Assembly (NCBI GenBank): GCA_008330645.1
Contig: VLTN01000009.1
Span: forward strand, 434,001-498,000
Length of the DNA: 64,000 nucleotides
Direction of reading: 5' to 3'
Source: Cafeteria roenbergensis
Taxonomy: Eukaryota; Sar; Bigyra; Bicosoecida; Cafeteriaceae
The notes beneath the pieces were generated by a model. The model searched no databases. It was not told where the DNA came from and worked only from the letters and a program-made list of their open reading frames with translations. Shown piece after piece: positions 31,532-40,168 of this stretch. Numbering within the stretch: position 1 is the first letter of the stretch; every line of letters starts with the position of its first letter. Made by a program: the position numbers and the translations under genes.

Positions 31532-33424
31532 TCAGTTTCCGACCGCGCGAGCGATGAGCGCGTCAGCAGCAGCTGTGTCACGCGGCACGCGGCTGCCGAA
31601 GGGCTGGTTCGGGCCCACCCCTGCGCTCAGCACCGCGCCGGCTTCGCTCAGACGCGTGTCCGCGAAAAATCCCGAGAGCTGGTCATTGCCCTTGAGGGTG
31701 AGGAGGTGCGCTTGCAGGAGGGTGCCAAGCGACTCCGCAAATGCCCGGGCTTGCGGCACGATGGAGGCGGGGTCCGACGCTGCCGCGGCCGCCCGCTTGC
31801 TTACGGCGGCTAGCCTCGATGCGTAGGCAGAGCCTCCGTCCCCTGCCGACGCGCTGAGCTCCCGCAGCAGCGACGTCATTGCCTCGGGCTCCTTGGCGCA
31901 GGTCCGCAGAATGTCCAGGGCTTGCACGTTGCCGGACCCCTCCCAGATGCTGTTCAGCGGGCTCTGCCGCACCACGCGCTCGATCTCCCAGCGGTCGTCG
32001 TAGCCGTTGCCGCCGTGGCACTCGAGCGCCTCGACGGCGACCCCGGGCGCCCTCTTGCAGATGAGGAACTTGCTGATTGCCGTGGCAAGCCGGGATAGTG
32101 CCCTCATCTGCTCGGGAGAGTGGTCGGCGGCCGTGACGCTCCCGGGGGCGGCTGCCTCGCAGGGCTCGCCGCCTGCCGCGGCGTCGAACCACGCCGCGAG
32201 GCGCATGGAGAGCAGGACGCTTGCCTCGGACTCCATGGCCAGGTCCGCGAGCACGGCGCGCATGAGCGGGGCTTCCACCAGCACGCTGCCAAAGGCCGAC
32301 CGCTGCGAGCAGTGTGACACCGCCATCCGCACAGCCTGCCTCATGAGGCCGGCAGAGCCGAGAGCGCAGTCGAGCCGCGTGTGAGCGACCATCTCCATGA
32401 TGGTGGCGATGCCCTTGCCCTCGCGGCCCACCAGCTGGCCCCAAGCGTTGTCGTACTCGACCTCGGAGCTGGCGTTGGAGCGGTCGCCAAGCTTGTCCTT
32501 GAGCTGCATCACGCGGAACCCGGAGTTGCGGCGGCCGTCGGGGAGCCAGCGCGGGACCAGGAAGCACGAAAGGCCCTTGTCCGACTGCGCGAGGGTCAGG
32601 AAGGCGTCCGAGTTCGGCGCGCTCGTGAACCACTTGGCGCCCTGCAGGCTCCAGCCAGAGCCGTCCTCCCGGCTGGAGGTGAGCGGGGTGGCGCGCGTCG
32701 TGTTGGACCGCACGTCGGAGCCGCCCTGGGCCTCGGTCATGGACATGCCGAACACCACACCTTCCTTCTCCGACGCCGGCACGTTCCGCGGGTCGTACAC
32801 GTTGGACAGCAGCTTGGGGAGCCAGAACTCGGCGGCAGCCGGGCTCGCGCGCACCGGCGGCACGGCCGCAAACGTCATGGTCGCGGGGCAGCTCGACCCG
32901 GGCTCCAGCTCGTAGTGCATCATGGCCAGCGCCGCACGTTGCACCTGGGTTGCTGCTTCGCCGCCTTCCGCGCCCCAGGCCAGCGACGGGACCCTCGCCT
33001 CGATCGCCGCTCCCATAGTGCGGTGGTACGCCTCGTGGTACTGCACAAAGTCCACACGGTTCCCGGAGCGGTCGTAGTTTTGCAGGGAGGGGGGAAACTT
33101 GTGCGCGAGCTGCGCGTCCGTCTGCGCCGCTTCCGAACCGCAAAAGGCGCCGTACTCGGCCAGGCGGGCGTCAGGAGGGCCCGAGCACAGCTCCTCAGTC
33201 GCCTCGCGCAAGGCAGTGTCGCCCGTGAAGAAGTTCACGTCCGTGCGCTTCACGCTCTGGTTGAAAATGGTGTGGTGCGTTCCTGCGGGAGGAGCCAGGT
33301 CCTCCAGGCCGAGCGACCCGGACCGCGGCGCGCCCGAGCCGCAAAGGCCACGCAGCGGCGCCGCGCGAGCCGCATGCAAGCGAGCGGAAGCGCCCGTGGC
33401 GCGGGAAGCGGCTCGAGCGAGCAT
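31532..33424 (-). CDS. AidB/ACAD-like acyl-CoA dehydrogenase, mitochondrial
   Basis: Intronless, 630 residues from ATG 33424. The first 35 residues (MLARAASRATGASARLHAAR…) look like a mitochondrial presequence. The rest follows AidB-type acyl-CoA dehydrogenases end to end: THHTIFNQSV, then SCPATMTFAAVPP, MTEAQGGSDVRSNTTRA (FAD/substrate loop), GAKWFTSAPNSDAFLTLAQ, LKDKLGDRSNASSEVE, TRLDCALGSAGLMRQAV and SIWEGSGNVQALDILR. These enzymes oxidise acyl-CoA-like substrates with FAD; bacterial AidB is linked to alkylation damage, and the eukaryotic role is unsettled. The AidB signature NRSNASSEVE is intact. A (CTG)13 repeat lies about 160 bp upstream on its strand. Confidence 0.93.
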   Translation of the reverse strand: MLARAASRATGASARLHAARAAPLRGLCGSGAPRSGSLGLEDLAPPAGTHHTIFNQSVKRTDVNFFTGDTALREATEELCSGPPDARLAEYGAFCGSEAAQTDAQLAHKFPPSLQNYDRSGNRVDFVQYHEAYHRTMGAAIEARVPSLAWGAEGGEAATQVQRAALAMMHYELEPGSSCPATMTFAAVPPVRASPAAAEFWLPKLLSNVYDPRNVPASEKEGVVFGMSMTEAQGGSDVRSNTTRATPLTSSREDGSGWSLQGAKWFTSAPNSDAFLTLAQSDKGLSCFLVPRWLPDGRRNSGFRVMQLKDKLGDRSNASSEVEYDNAWGQLVGREGKGIATIMEMVAHTRLDCALGSAGLMRQAVRMAVSHCSQRSAFGSVLVEAPLMRAVLADLAMESEASVLLSMRLAAWFDAAAGGEPCEAAAPGSVTAADHSPEQMRALSRLATAISKFLICKRAPGVAVEALECHGGNGYDDRWEIERVVRQSPLNSIWEGSGNVQALDILRTCAKEPEAMTSLLRELSASAGDGGSAYASRLAAVSKRAAAAASDPASIVPQARAFAESLGTLLQAHLLTLKGNDQLSGFFADTRLSEAGAVLSAGVGPNQPFGSRVPRDTAAADALIARAVGN

Positions 33425-33585
33425 TGCCAGCTGTGCAAGACGGCTCTTGGCGACGGGTCGCGGACGGGCTCTGCCTCGAACGCGTGGAGAGGGGTTCCGG
33501 ACGAGTGGCAGGTGCGCGAGCTGGGATGGCTGTGTGAGCTTGAGTACGCGCGCGCTCGGCTCGAACTATCATCAGACGGTTGGTT

Positions 33586-33628
<43 letters not shown>

Positions 33629-33849
33629 GGGAGGGACTGGGAGGTCGGCGTGCGCCGCACCCATGCGCTTGGGCTCGGTGGGCGGCGACGCGCCTCCGCG
33701 CATTCCCCTCGCAGCCGCCCCCCTTCCCGACACCAGGTGGTCGCCACGCACTCAACCATGCAGGAGCAGCGAGCACTGCGCAGCGTGGCGCGCGCGAGCG
33801 GACAGGCTGCAGCACGCACACACACATGCTTGCCGCCGGCCGATTCGCT
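33425..33849. other. Spacer: promoter of ACAD gene and 3' end of SPFH gene
   Basis: Both neighbours are on the minus strand. The 425-bp gap holds a (CAG)13 repeat at 33587-33626 and otherwise no recognisable gene. A long + strand open frame through here is antisense to both genes and is not credible. Confidence 0.6.
33587..33626. repeat. (CAG)13 trinucleotide repeat
   Basis: Thirteen perfect CAG units on the + strand (CTG on the minus strand) plus one base. It sits between two minus-strand genes, so in transcripts it would read as CUG, either in the 5' leader of the acyl-CoA dehydrogenase gene or the 3' UTR of the SPFH gene. Confidence 0.92.
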
Positions 33850-35035
33850 TCACTCGAAGAACTTGTACTTGCCCGCGGGGACGCGCATGGTAATGGGCTT
33901 GCCATTCGAGCGGGCCTCCTGGAGGGCATCGACGTACACATATCCCAGCGTGTCGACGGGCGAGAGGTTGAGCTCGTCCTTGATCTTGCGGAAGCCGGCG
34001 GCCTCGGCGGCAGTGCGGCGCTGCAGCTGGTTGATGTCTGCGGCGGCGGCGATGCGCTGCTGTTGGGCCTCCTTGTTGGCCGTGATGATGATGGCCTCCA
34101 CCTCGATCGAGGTCTGGTTGATGCGCGTGTCGGCGCTGATCTGGGCGACGCGCTTCTCGTTGGCGGCTGCCTCCTTCTCCTGCACAGCGTTGAGCTGCTT
34201 CACGCGCGCCTCTGAGAACCGGGAGGGAAGCGTGACGTCGAGCAGCTGGAAGGAGTCGAGAAGGCCGTGCGTCTTGTCCAGCTGCGAGCGGAGGCTGAGC
34301 GTCATCTCCGTCTCCACCTGCGTGCGGTTGAAGAAGAAGGCGAAGGCGTCGTAGCGACTGGCCGAGGTCCGCACCACGTTGCGGGCGATGCGGTTGTACA
34401 CTGTGGCCACCTCCTCCATCTCCCCGAAGTCGTAGTACAGCTCCACGAGGTCGGTGAGAGAGCGCTTCAGGCGAAAGTTGAACGAAACGTCCAGAGACAC
34501 CTCGAGGCCGTTCCTGGTCCGTGCCTGGATAGCCTCGGACCCCTGAAACTTCACGGACTGCTGGGTGGTGGGGTACACGATGAACCAGTGGCCCACGCCG
34601 AGGAAGTGCACGCCTGCCGCGAACAGCGTGCCGTCGTTCGCGACCTGAACCGCCACGCTGTCGTACCGCAGCCCGACCTGGTTGGCTTCGAGGGTAGAGA
34701 AGGACGTGGCAATCAGCGTGATGATCTGCGGGCAAGAGGCACGGCATGGGCAGCGGGGCACGGCGCAGGAGCTGCTTGGCGAGCGGGCGATCGCCCCGCG
34801 CTCGCTTGGCGCCTCGAGCAGCGGGCCGAGGAGGCCCACGCGGGCCAGCCAGGGGCGTGGCCCACAGGCAACCGGCGGCATCCTGCGCCGGGCTCGGCCG
34901 GCACCGCGCGCCTCGCGCTGGGGGGCGGGGAGAGCGGCGGCAGCAGCGACTCAACGAACTCACGGTGATCAGGGCCACGCAGCAGACGCAGCCTCCGGCC
35001 ATGATGAAGGTGCCTCCATCGCCACCCATGCCCAT
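33850..35035 (-). CDS. SPFH/band-7 (prohibitin-like) membrane protein
   Basis: About 315 residues in two exons, 35035..34964 (24 codons) and 34725..33850; intron 238 bp (GTGAGT...CCGCAG), phase 0. The intron falls inside the single N-terminal membrane span: FIMAGGCVCCVALIT/IITLIATSFSTLEANQ. An SPFH domain follows (VGLRYDSVAVQV…GVHFLGVGHWFIVYP…VKFQGSEAIQARTRNGLEV), then an α-helical, Glu/Ala/Arg/Lys-rich region (residues about 190-270, with EKEAAANEKRVAQI and ANKEAQQQR) typical of stomatin/prohibitin oligomerisation. SPFH proteins form membrane-bound cages or microdomain scaffolds. The exact subfamily is not clear. The start MGMGGDGG is 270 bp from that of Tudor-SN on the other strand. Confidence 0.88.
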
Positions 35036-35305
35036 GGTAGCAGCTGCGGCAGGACGAGGCGAGGCGGGAGGGAAGCGGGCCCGCTTCCGTCCGTGGCTGT
35101 GCGGCGCCGCGACGTTTCTGGGCGACCGCGCAGCGAGCAAATCTGCTGGAGCAGGCAAGGAAACAGGAAAAAATGCCCAAGCCGGCGGCAGAGCAGGTGG
35201 CGGATCGTCGATCCGCCGGGGCAGAGTCGGCCTGCGCCACGTGGGTCTCCGCGCGCCCCCCAGTCACAGAGCCGTCCTCACCAAAGGTCGTCCTTCTTCG
35301 GCGCA
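35036..35305. promoter_or_regulatory. Bidirectional promoter SPFH / Tudor-SN
   Basis: A 270-bp gap separates the start codons of two divergent housekeeping-type genes and must contain both 5' UTRs and promoters. No TATA-like element is obvious. Confidence 0.55.
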
Positions 35306-38301
35306 ATGGACGGTGCGTTTCTGCCGAGTGGGCGCCGTGACGCGCGCGCAAGCCCGGTCGCTCCGGGCAGCTTGCGCCGGCCCGTGCTCGGGTGCGCCTG
35401 TGTTTGTTGTTGACGGTGGGCAGCAGCCGTTTTGCGCCGCCAACGCGCTTGCGCTCCGCAGGTTTCAGCAAGGGCGTGGTCAAGCAGGTGCTGTCGGGCG
35501 ACACCCTGGTCGTGATGGGCACCACCGGGCGCATCCCGGCGGAAATGCAGATCAGCCTCTCCTCTCTGCAGGCGCCCCGCATCGCGCGCCACCCCGACGC
35601 CACCGACGAGGCATGGGCGTTTGCCAGCCGCGAGTTCCTGCGCGAGCTGACCATCGGCAAGGTCGTGATGTTCCGCGTGGACTACAAGCGCTCCACCCAG
35701 TCCGGCGCGGAGCGCGTGTTCGGCACCGTGCTCCTGCCGCAGCCCGTGGGCAGCGTTGCGCGCGCCGTCGTGGCAGCGGGGTGGGCCCGCGTGGTCCGCG
35801 TGCGCGGGGACGACCAGCCCCGGAGCCCCGACTACGACGAGCTCGTGAGCCTGTCCGAGGGGGCCGAGGCCGCTGCCAAGGGCGTCTTCAACCCCGACAC
35901 CAGCAGCCCCGACGTCGTCCGCGACGTGACCTGGGACGTGGCCGACCCCGAGGAGGCCCTCAAGACTCTCCGCAAGGCGCCCCAGACCGCCATCATCGAG
36001 GGCGTTCGCGACGGCGCCTCCATCCGCTGCCTCCTCCGCCCCTCCAACACCATGGTGAACTTCAACCTCGCCGGCGTGCAGGCCCCCCGCCTCGCCCGCC
36101 GCGCGCGTCCTGCCGCCGCCGCCGCCGCGTCCGCCGCGTCCGCGGCGTCCGCCGCCGACCGCACCAAGGACGAGCCCTGCGCCGCCGAGTCTCGCCTCTT
36201 CACCGAGCGCCGCCTGCTCGGCAGGGAGGTGCCCCTCGAGTTCGGTGGCGTGGATTCCTTCGGCAACTTCTTCGGCCGCGTGCTGCACCCCAAGGGCGAC
36301 ATCGGCGTGGAGCTGCTGAAGGCCGGCATGGCCCAGGTCAACTCCCGGTCCGTCTCCATGGCACCCAGCGGCCAGGTGCTCGAGCTCCGCAGCGCGGAGA
36401 AGGTGGCCAAGGACGCCCGCCTGGGCGTGTGGCAGGCATACGCGCCGCGCAGCACCGCGGGCGCAAAGTCCTTCCAGGCCCGCGTCATCGAGGTGGCGTC
36501 TGGGGACTCCTTCACCGTGGCCGTCGGCAAGGGCGCCGCTGCCGTCGAGGAGCGCCTCTTCCTCGCCTCCACCCGCGCCCCCCGCATGGGCCGCCGCGGC
36601 GAGACCCCCGCCCCCGGCGCCATCGAGGCCCAGGACATGCTTCGCCGCATTCTCATCGGCAAGGAGGTCGACGTCCGCGTCTGCTACACCCGCGACGGCG
36701 GCGCCGCCGGCATGGGGCCCCGCAAGTTTGTCTCCGTCAAGGCGGTCAACAGCAAGGGCGCCTCCGTCGACGTCGCCCTCTTCCTCGTCACCGAGGGCCT
36801 CGCTGAGGTGATCAAGCACCGCCCCGACGAGGACCGCGCCGACGCCTTCGACGCCATGCTCGTGGCGGAGGCGTCCGCGGCCGAGGCCGGCCGCGGCATC
36901 CACAAGCCCGCCACCAAGAGCGGCAAGCGCGACTCCAAGCCCCGCCCCATCGTCGACCTCTCTGCCGACTCGACCAAGTCGCGCGCCCAGTTCCCCTTCC
37001 TCCAGCGGGCCCACACCATGGCCGGCGTGGTGGACCACACCTTCGGCGGCGGCCGGGTCAAGGTCACCGTTCCCTCGCAGAACGTCTCCTTCATCCTCGC
37101 CCTCTCAGGTGTGCGCTGCCCCTCCCAGGCCCGCGGCGCTGCCACCGGCAGGGACGGGAAGCACATGCCGGAGCGCGCCGCCGAGCCCTTCGGCGACGAG
37201 GCCGCCGCGTTCATGCGCCAGGAGGTCAACCACCGCGACGTCGAGGTGCAGGTGGAGGCCTGCGACCAGCGCGGCAACATGCTCGGCCAGGTGTGGGCCC
37301 ACATCGACGGCACCCGCCGCCTCCTCGGCGCCGAGCTGCTCGCCCGCGGCCTCGCGCAGACCATCCCGGGCGCCGTGGACCGCTCCCCGTACAAGGTGGA
37401 GCTCTACGAGGCCGAGGAGGGGGCCCGCGCTGCCCGCATGGGCGTGTGGGAGGGCTACGTGGAGGCCAAGGAGGCGGAGGCGAAGGCCGAGGCGGGCGAG
37501 GAGCCCCTCTTCACCGCGACCGCCATCGACGTCGTCGACGGCCACACCTTCTTCGCCCACGCCACCCGCGACGCAGCCGCCCTGACCCGCGTCAACGCCT
37601 CGATGGCTGATCTGTCCTCCAAGGCGGGCACCTCCGGGGCCGCCGTGGACACTGCCAAGGGCGCCCTCGTCGCCGCGCTCTTCGACGACGGCTCGGGGCC
37701 CGCCTGGTTCCGCGCCCGCATCGAGGCCAAGGCGTCCGCATCCAAGGCCGCCGAGATGCCCGCCACGGCCGGCGTGGCCTCTTCCGCCAGGGACGGAGCC
37801 CAGGCCTTCCGCGTCACGTACGTGGACTTTGGCAACGAGGCCGTCGTCACCACGTCAGAGCTCCGCCCTGTGCCAGCCGCCGTGACCTCCGTTGCGCCCC
37901 TCGCCCGCAAGTGCCGCCTGGCGTTCGTGCGGGCCAAGGCCCCGCACGCGGACGATTTCGCCCACGCTGCCGCCGTGGAGCTCTCCGGCCTCATCCTCGG
38001 CCGCGAGGTCACCATGCGCGTGCACGGCCGGGATACCGACAACAGCCTTCTCGTCAGCGCGTTCCGCGCTGGCGACACCGAGTCCATCGCCGAGACCCTT
38101 CTGGGCCACGGCCTCATCCGCATCAGCAAGACCGGCCTCCGGGCCGTGCGCAAGCGGGCTGCAGCCGGCGCCCCCGGGGCCGACACCGACCTGCAAATCG
38201 TCGAGGCGCTCCTCGCGGCTCAGGAGCGCGCCCGGAGCGGCCGCATCGCCCAGTGGCACCTCGGCGATATCGCCGACTCGGACGACGAGCCCATCGCTTG
38301 A
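35306..38301 (+). CDS. SND1: Tudor-SN (SND1/p100), multi-SNase plus Tudor protein
   Basis: About 948 residues in two exons: a 7-nt first coding exon 35306..35312 (ATG GAC G) and 35462..38301; intron 149 bp, donor GTGCGT, acceptor CCGCAG, phase 1, giving MDGFSKGVVKQVLSGDTLVV. Four staphylococcal-nuclease-like repeats start at about residues 3 (VVKQVLSGDTLVV), 175 (AIIEGVRDGASIRCLL), 340 (RVIEVASGDSFTVAV) and 520 (GVVDHTFGGGRVKVTV). A Tudor domain follows near residues 765-850 (ALFDDGSGPAWFRARI…VTYVDFGNEAVV) with a final partial SN segment. Tudor-SN acts in RNA metabolism, stress granules and decay of edited or small RNAs. An Ala/Ser run (nt 36108-36157) is inserted in the second repeat. The long frame upstream of 35462 has no ATG that preserves homology. 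Confidence 0.95.
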
Positions 38302-38582
38302 GCTCCCTGGAACCGCTTCGGCGGGGAGGTGTTTGGCGGGGGTGGAGGCGGGGAGGTGGGGGCGCTTGCAGCGACCTGCGTGCTGCTGCCCCTCCCGTCC
38401 TCGCCCCAGCCCCGCACGCTGCCCCTCCCCCTTTCTGTGTCTGCGCGCGCCAGTATCCGTGCCTAGCTACGTGCCCGCGCGTCCTCTCGCAAAGCTCCCG
38501 ACTGTTTTGTGCTCGGACCTGCAGAGCTCCCGCCCGCCACGCCACACTCGCCCACACGATCGCCCCGCACAGTTCTCCAACG

Positions 38583-39445
38583 ATGAGTGGCGCGCGCCAG
38601 CGGCCCGCCGCGAGCGGCAGCACCGTTGAGACGGCCGAAGCCCCCGCCGGTGCGGTCATGCAACTGAGGCTCAAGCCCAGGCAGCGGCGGGTTCGGTGGA
38701 CCGGCGAGACCGTGGACAACGAGGAGCTCGGGAAGCGCTCCAGCAAGAGTGAGGCCGCCGCCGCGCCGCGCGCAGTTGATAGTGGTGTTTTCGGTTCGCC
38801 CGGCACGCACCTCGCGCCGGGGACCGCGAGAGGGTTGGCGCCAAGCGTCCATTCGTGCGTTCTGTTCCTGGTCATTCCTCCCCTCCGCCGCTTTCCTTCG
38901 CCCTCCGCGCAGTCTGCTGCATCTACCACAAGCCCAAGGCGTTCGGTGACAGCAGCAGTGACTCCGAGTCAGGCTCCGAGTCGGACGGCGCAAAGCCGGG
39001 GGGCGTGCCGACGCGCCGGGCGGCAGAAAAAGCCAAGGCCGCTCGTGCGCGTCGCGGGCACGGCGATGGGGCGTCCTCGGACTCGAGCGAGTCCGATTCC
39101 AGCGTGGAGCGCAGGCGCATCCGTCAGCGCCGCCACGAGCGGGACGCGGCCCGCATGCAGCAGGAACACCAGGCGGCGATGGCCGCGGGTGTGGTGCTCT
39201 CCGCAGCACTGCCGGCGGCGGGCTTTGCAGCGAACCCGCGAGGTGCCTCGCCCGCTGCCTCGGCCCAGACTGGTGCGGGAGGTGCATCGGCCGCCCAGGC
39301 GGCGGCCGAGGTCGCTCCTGCCGCTGCGTCCCCAGCGACCGCTGCTCTGGCGCTCCCGGGCGTGAAGCGGGCCCTCGAGACCAGCGCTGCTCGGCGAGGG
39401 ACGGCTGCGGCGCACGACACCGGCGACGAGGATGGGATCGACTAG
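38583..39445 (+). CDS. PPP1R11: PP1 inhibitor-3 (PPP1R11/YPI1 family)
   Basis: About 232 residues in two exons, 38583..38748 and 38913..39445; intron 164 bp (GTGAGG...GCGCAG), phase 1. The conserved core is restored only by splicing: RRVRWTGETVDNEELGKRSS then KICCIYHKPKAFGDSSSDSE, matching human inhibitor-3 ([34 protein letters not shown]…). RVRW is the expected PP1-docking RVxW-type motif. The C-terminal 150 residues are low-complexity, with a Ser/Asp/Glu-rich stretch and a basic RRRIRQRRHERD helix, then Ala-rich. The protein binds and inhibits PP1 catalytic subunit, mostly in the nucleus. It lies 281 bp downstream of Tudor-SN on the same strand. Confidence 0.95.
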
Positions 39446-40059
39446 GCGTGCCTGGCTAGTGCCCTTGCGCGCCCGGGATCCTTGAACAGCGGAGCCCGCC
39501 AGCGGCGTCGATGCGTTTGGGGAACAACTACGCCATGGAGCGTGCCGACGGCGGCGCTGCGCGAGCGCCGCCGCGTGCGCGGCTTGTGGCTGGGGGTGCG
39601 TCTTGCAGGTGCAGGTGCGTGTGGACGGGGAGGCTGGTGGAAAGCGTGCCGAGCGGCTCGCGCTGCGCGCGGTTGCGCTGCGCGGCCTTGCCGGCCAAAT
39701 GCGGTGGCCAGGCGCTGACAGGGCGATCGCGCGGATAAGCGACCGCGCAAGGCCGATTTCGTGGTGGCCGGCGGGGTGTGCGCTTCGCTCGTTGAGTTCA
39801 GCTTGAGTGCAGGCCGTGCGTGTTGCGCCACCGCTTTTGCCCCAACGTTGGTGGTCTCGAAGCGCGCAAGAGCAGCTGCCACGAGCAGTCGCCGCGTCCA
39901 GAGCAGCTGCCGCTGCAGGGTGCGCGGACTGTGGGGCGCCCTCTCGCGCAGCCACGACGCCCACGGCAGAGAAAGGGAAGCGCTTGGGTGGCAGGCAGCG
40001 CCGCCGGCAGTCAGCAGCTCGATTGCGGTGGCTGTGGGAGACGAGGGGTGGCGGGCCCG

Positions 40060-40110
<51 letters not shown>

Positions 40111-40168
40111 CTTGCCACACTGGGATGAACGAACGCACGCGCGCACGCAGCGAGAGCCAGCGGGAGGC
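39446..40168. other. Spacer between convergent genes, with microsatellite
   Basis: The 723-bp gap between the 3' ends of the inhibitor-3 gene (+) and the PYROXD2-like gene (-). It is long for this window, where other convergent gaps are 116-354 bp. It contains a (CG)n(CA)n tract and no open frame with a recognisable domain. It may hold long 3' UTRs or an unrecognised non-coding RNA. Confidence 0.55.
40061..40106. repeat. Alternating (CG)4(CA)18-type microsatellite
   Basis: Forty-six bases of strict purine-pyrimidine alternation: CG dinucleotides passing into CA dinucleotides. Such tracts can adopt Z-DNA. It lies 63 bases past the stop codon of the PYROXD2-like gene, probably in its 3' UTR, where it would be transcribed as UG repeats. 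Confidence 0.92.

Noticed and set aside
32381-34354. 657-codon + strand open frame with a Gln run
   Set aside because: It runs antisense to the acyl-CoA dehydrogenase and SPFH genes and across the CAG repeat; neither end has domain support.
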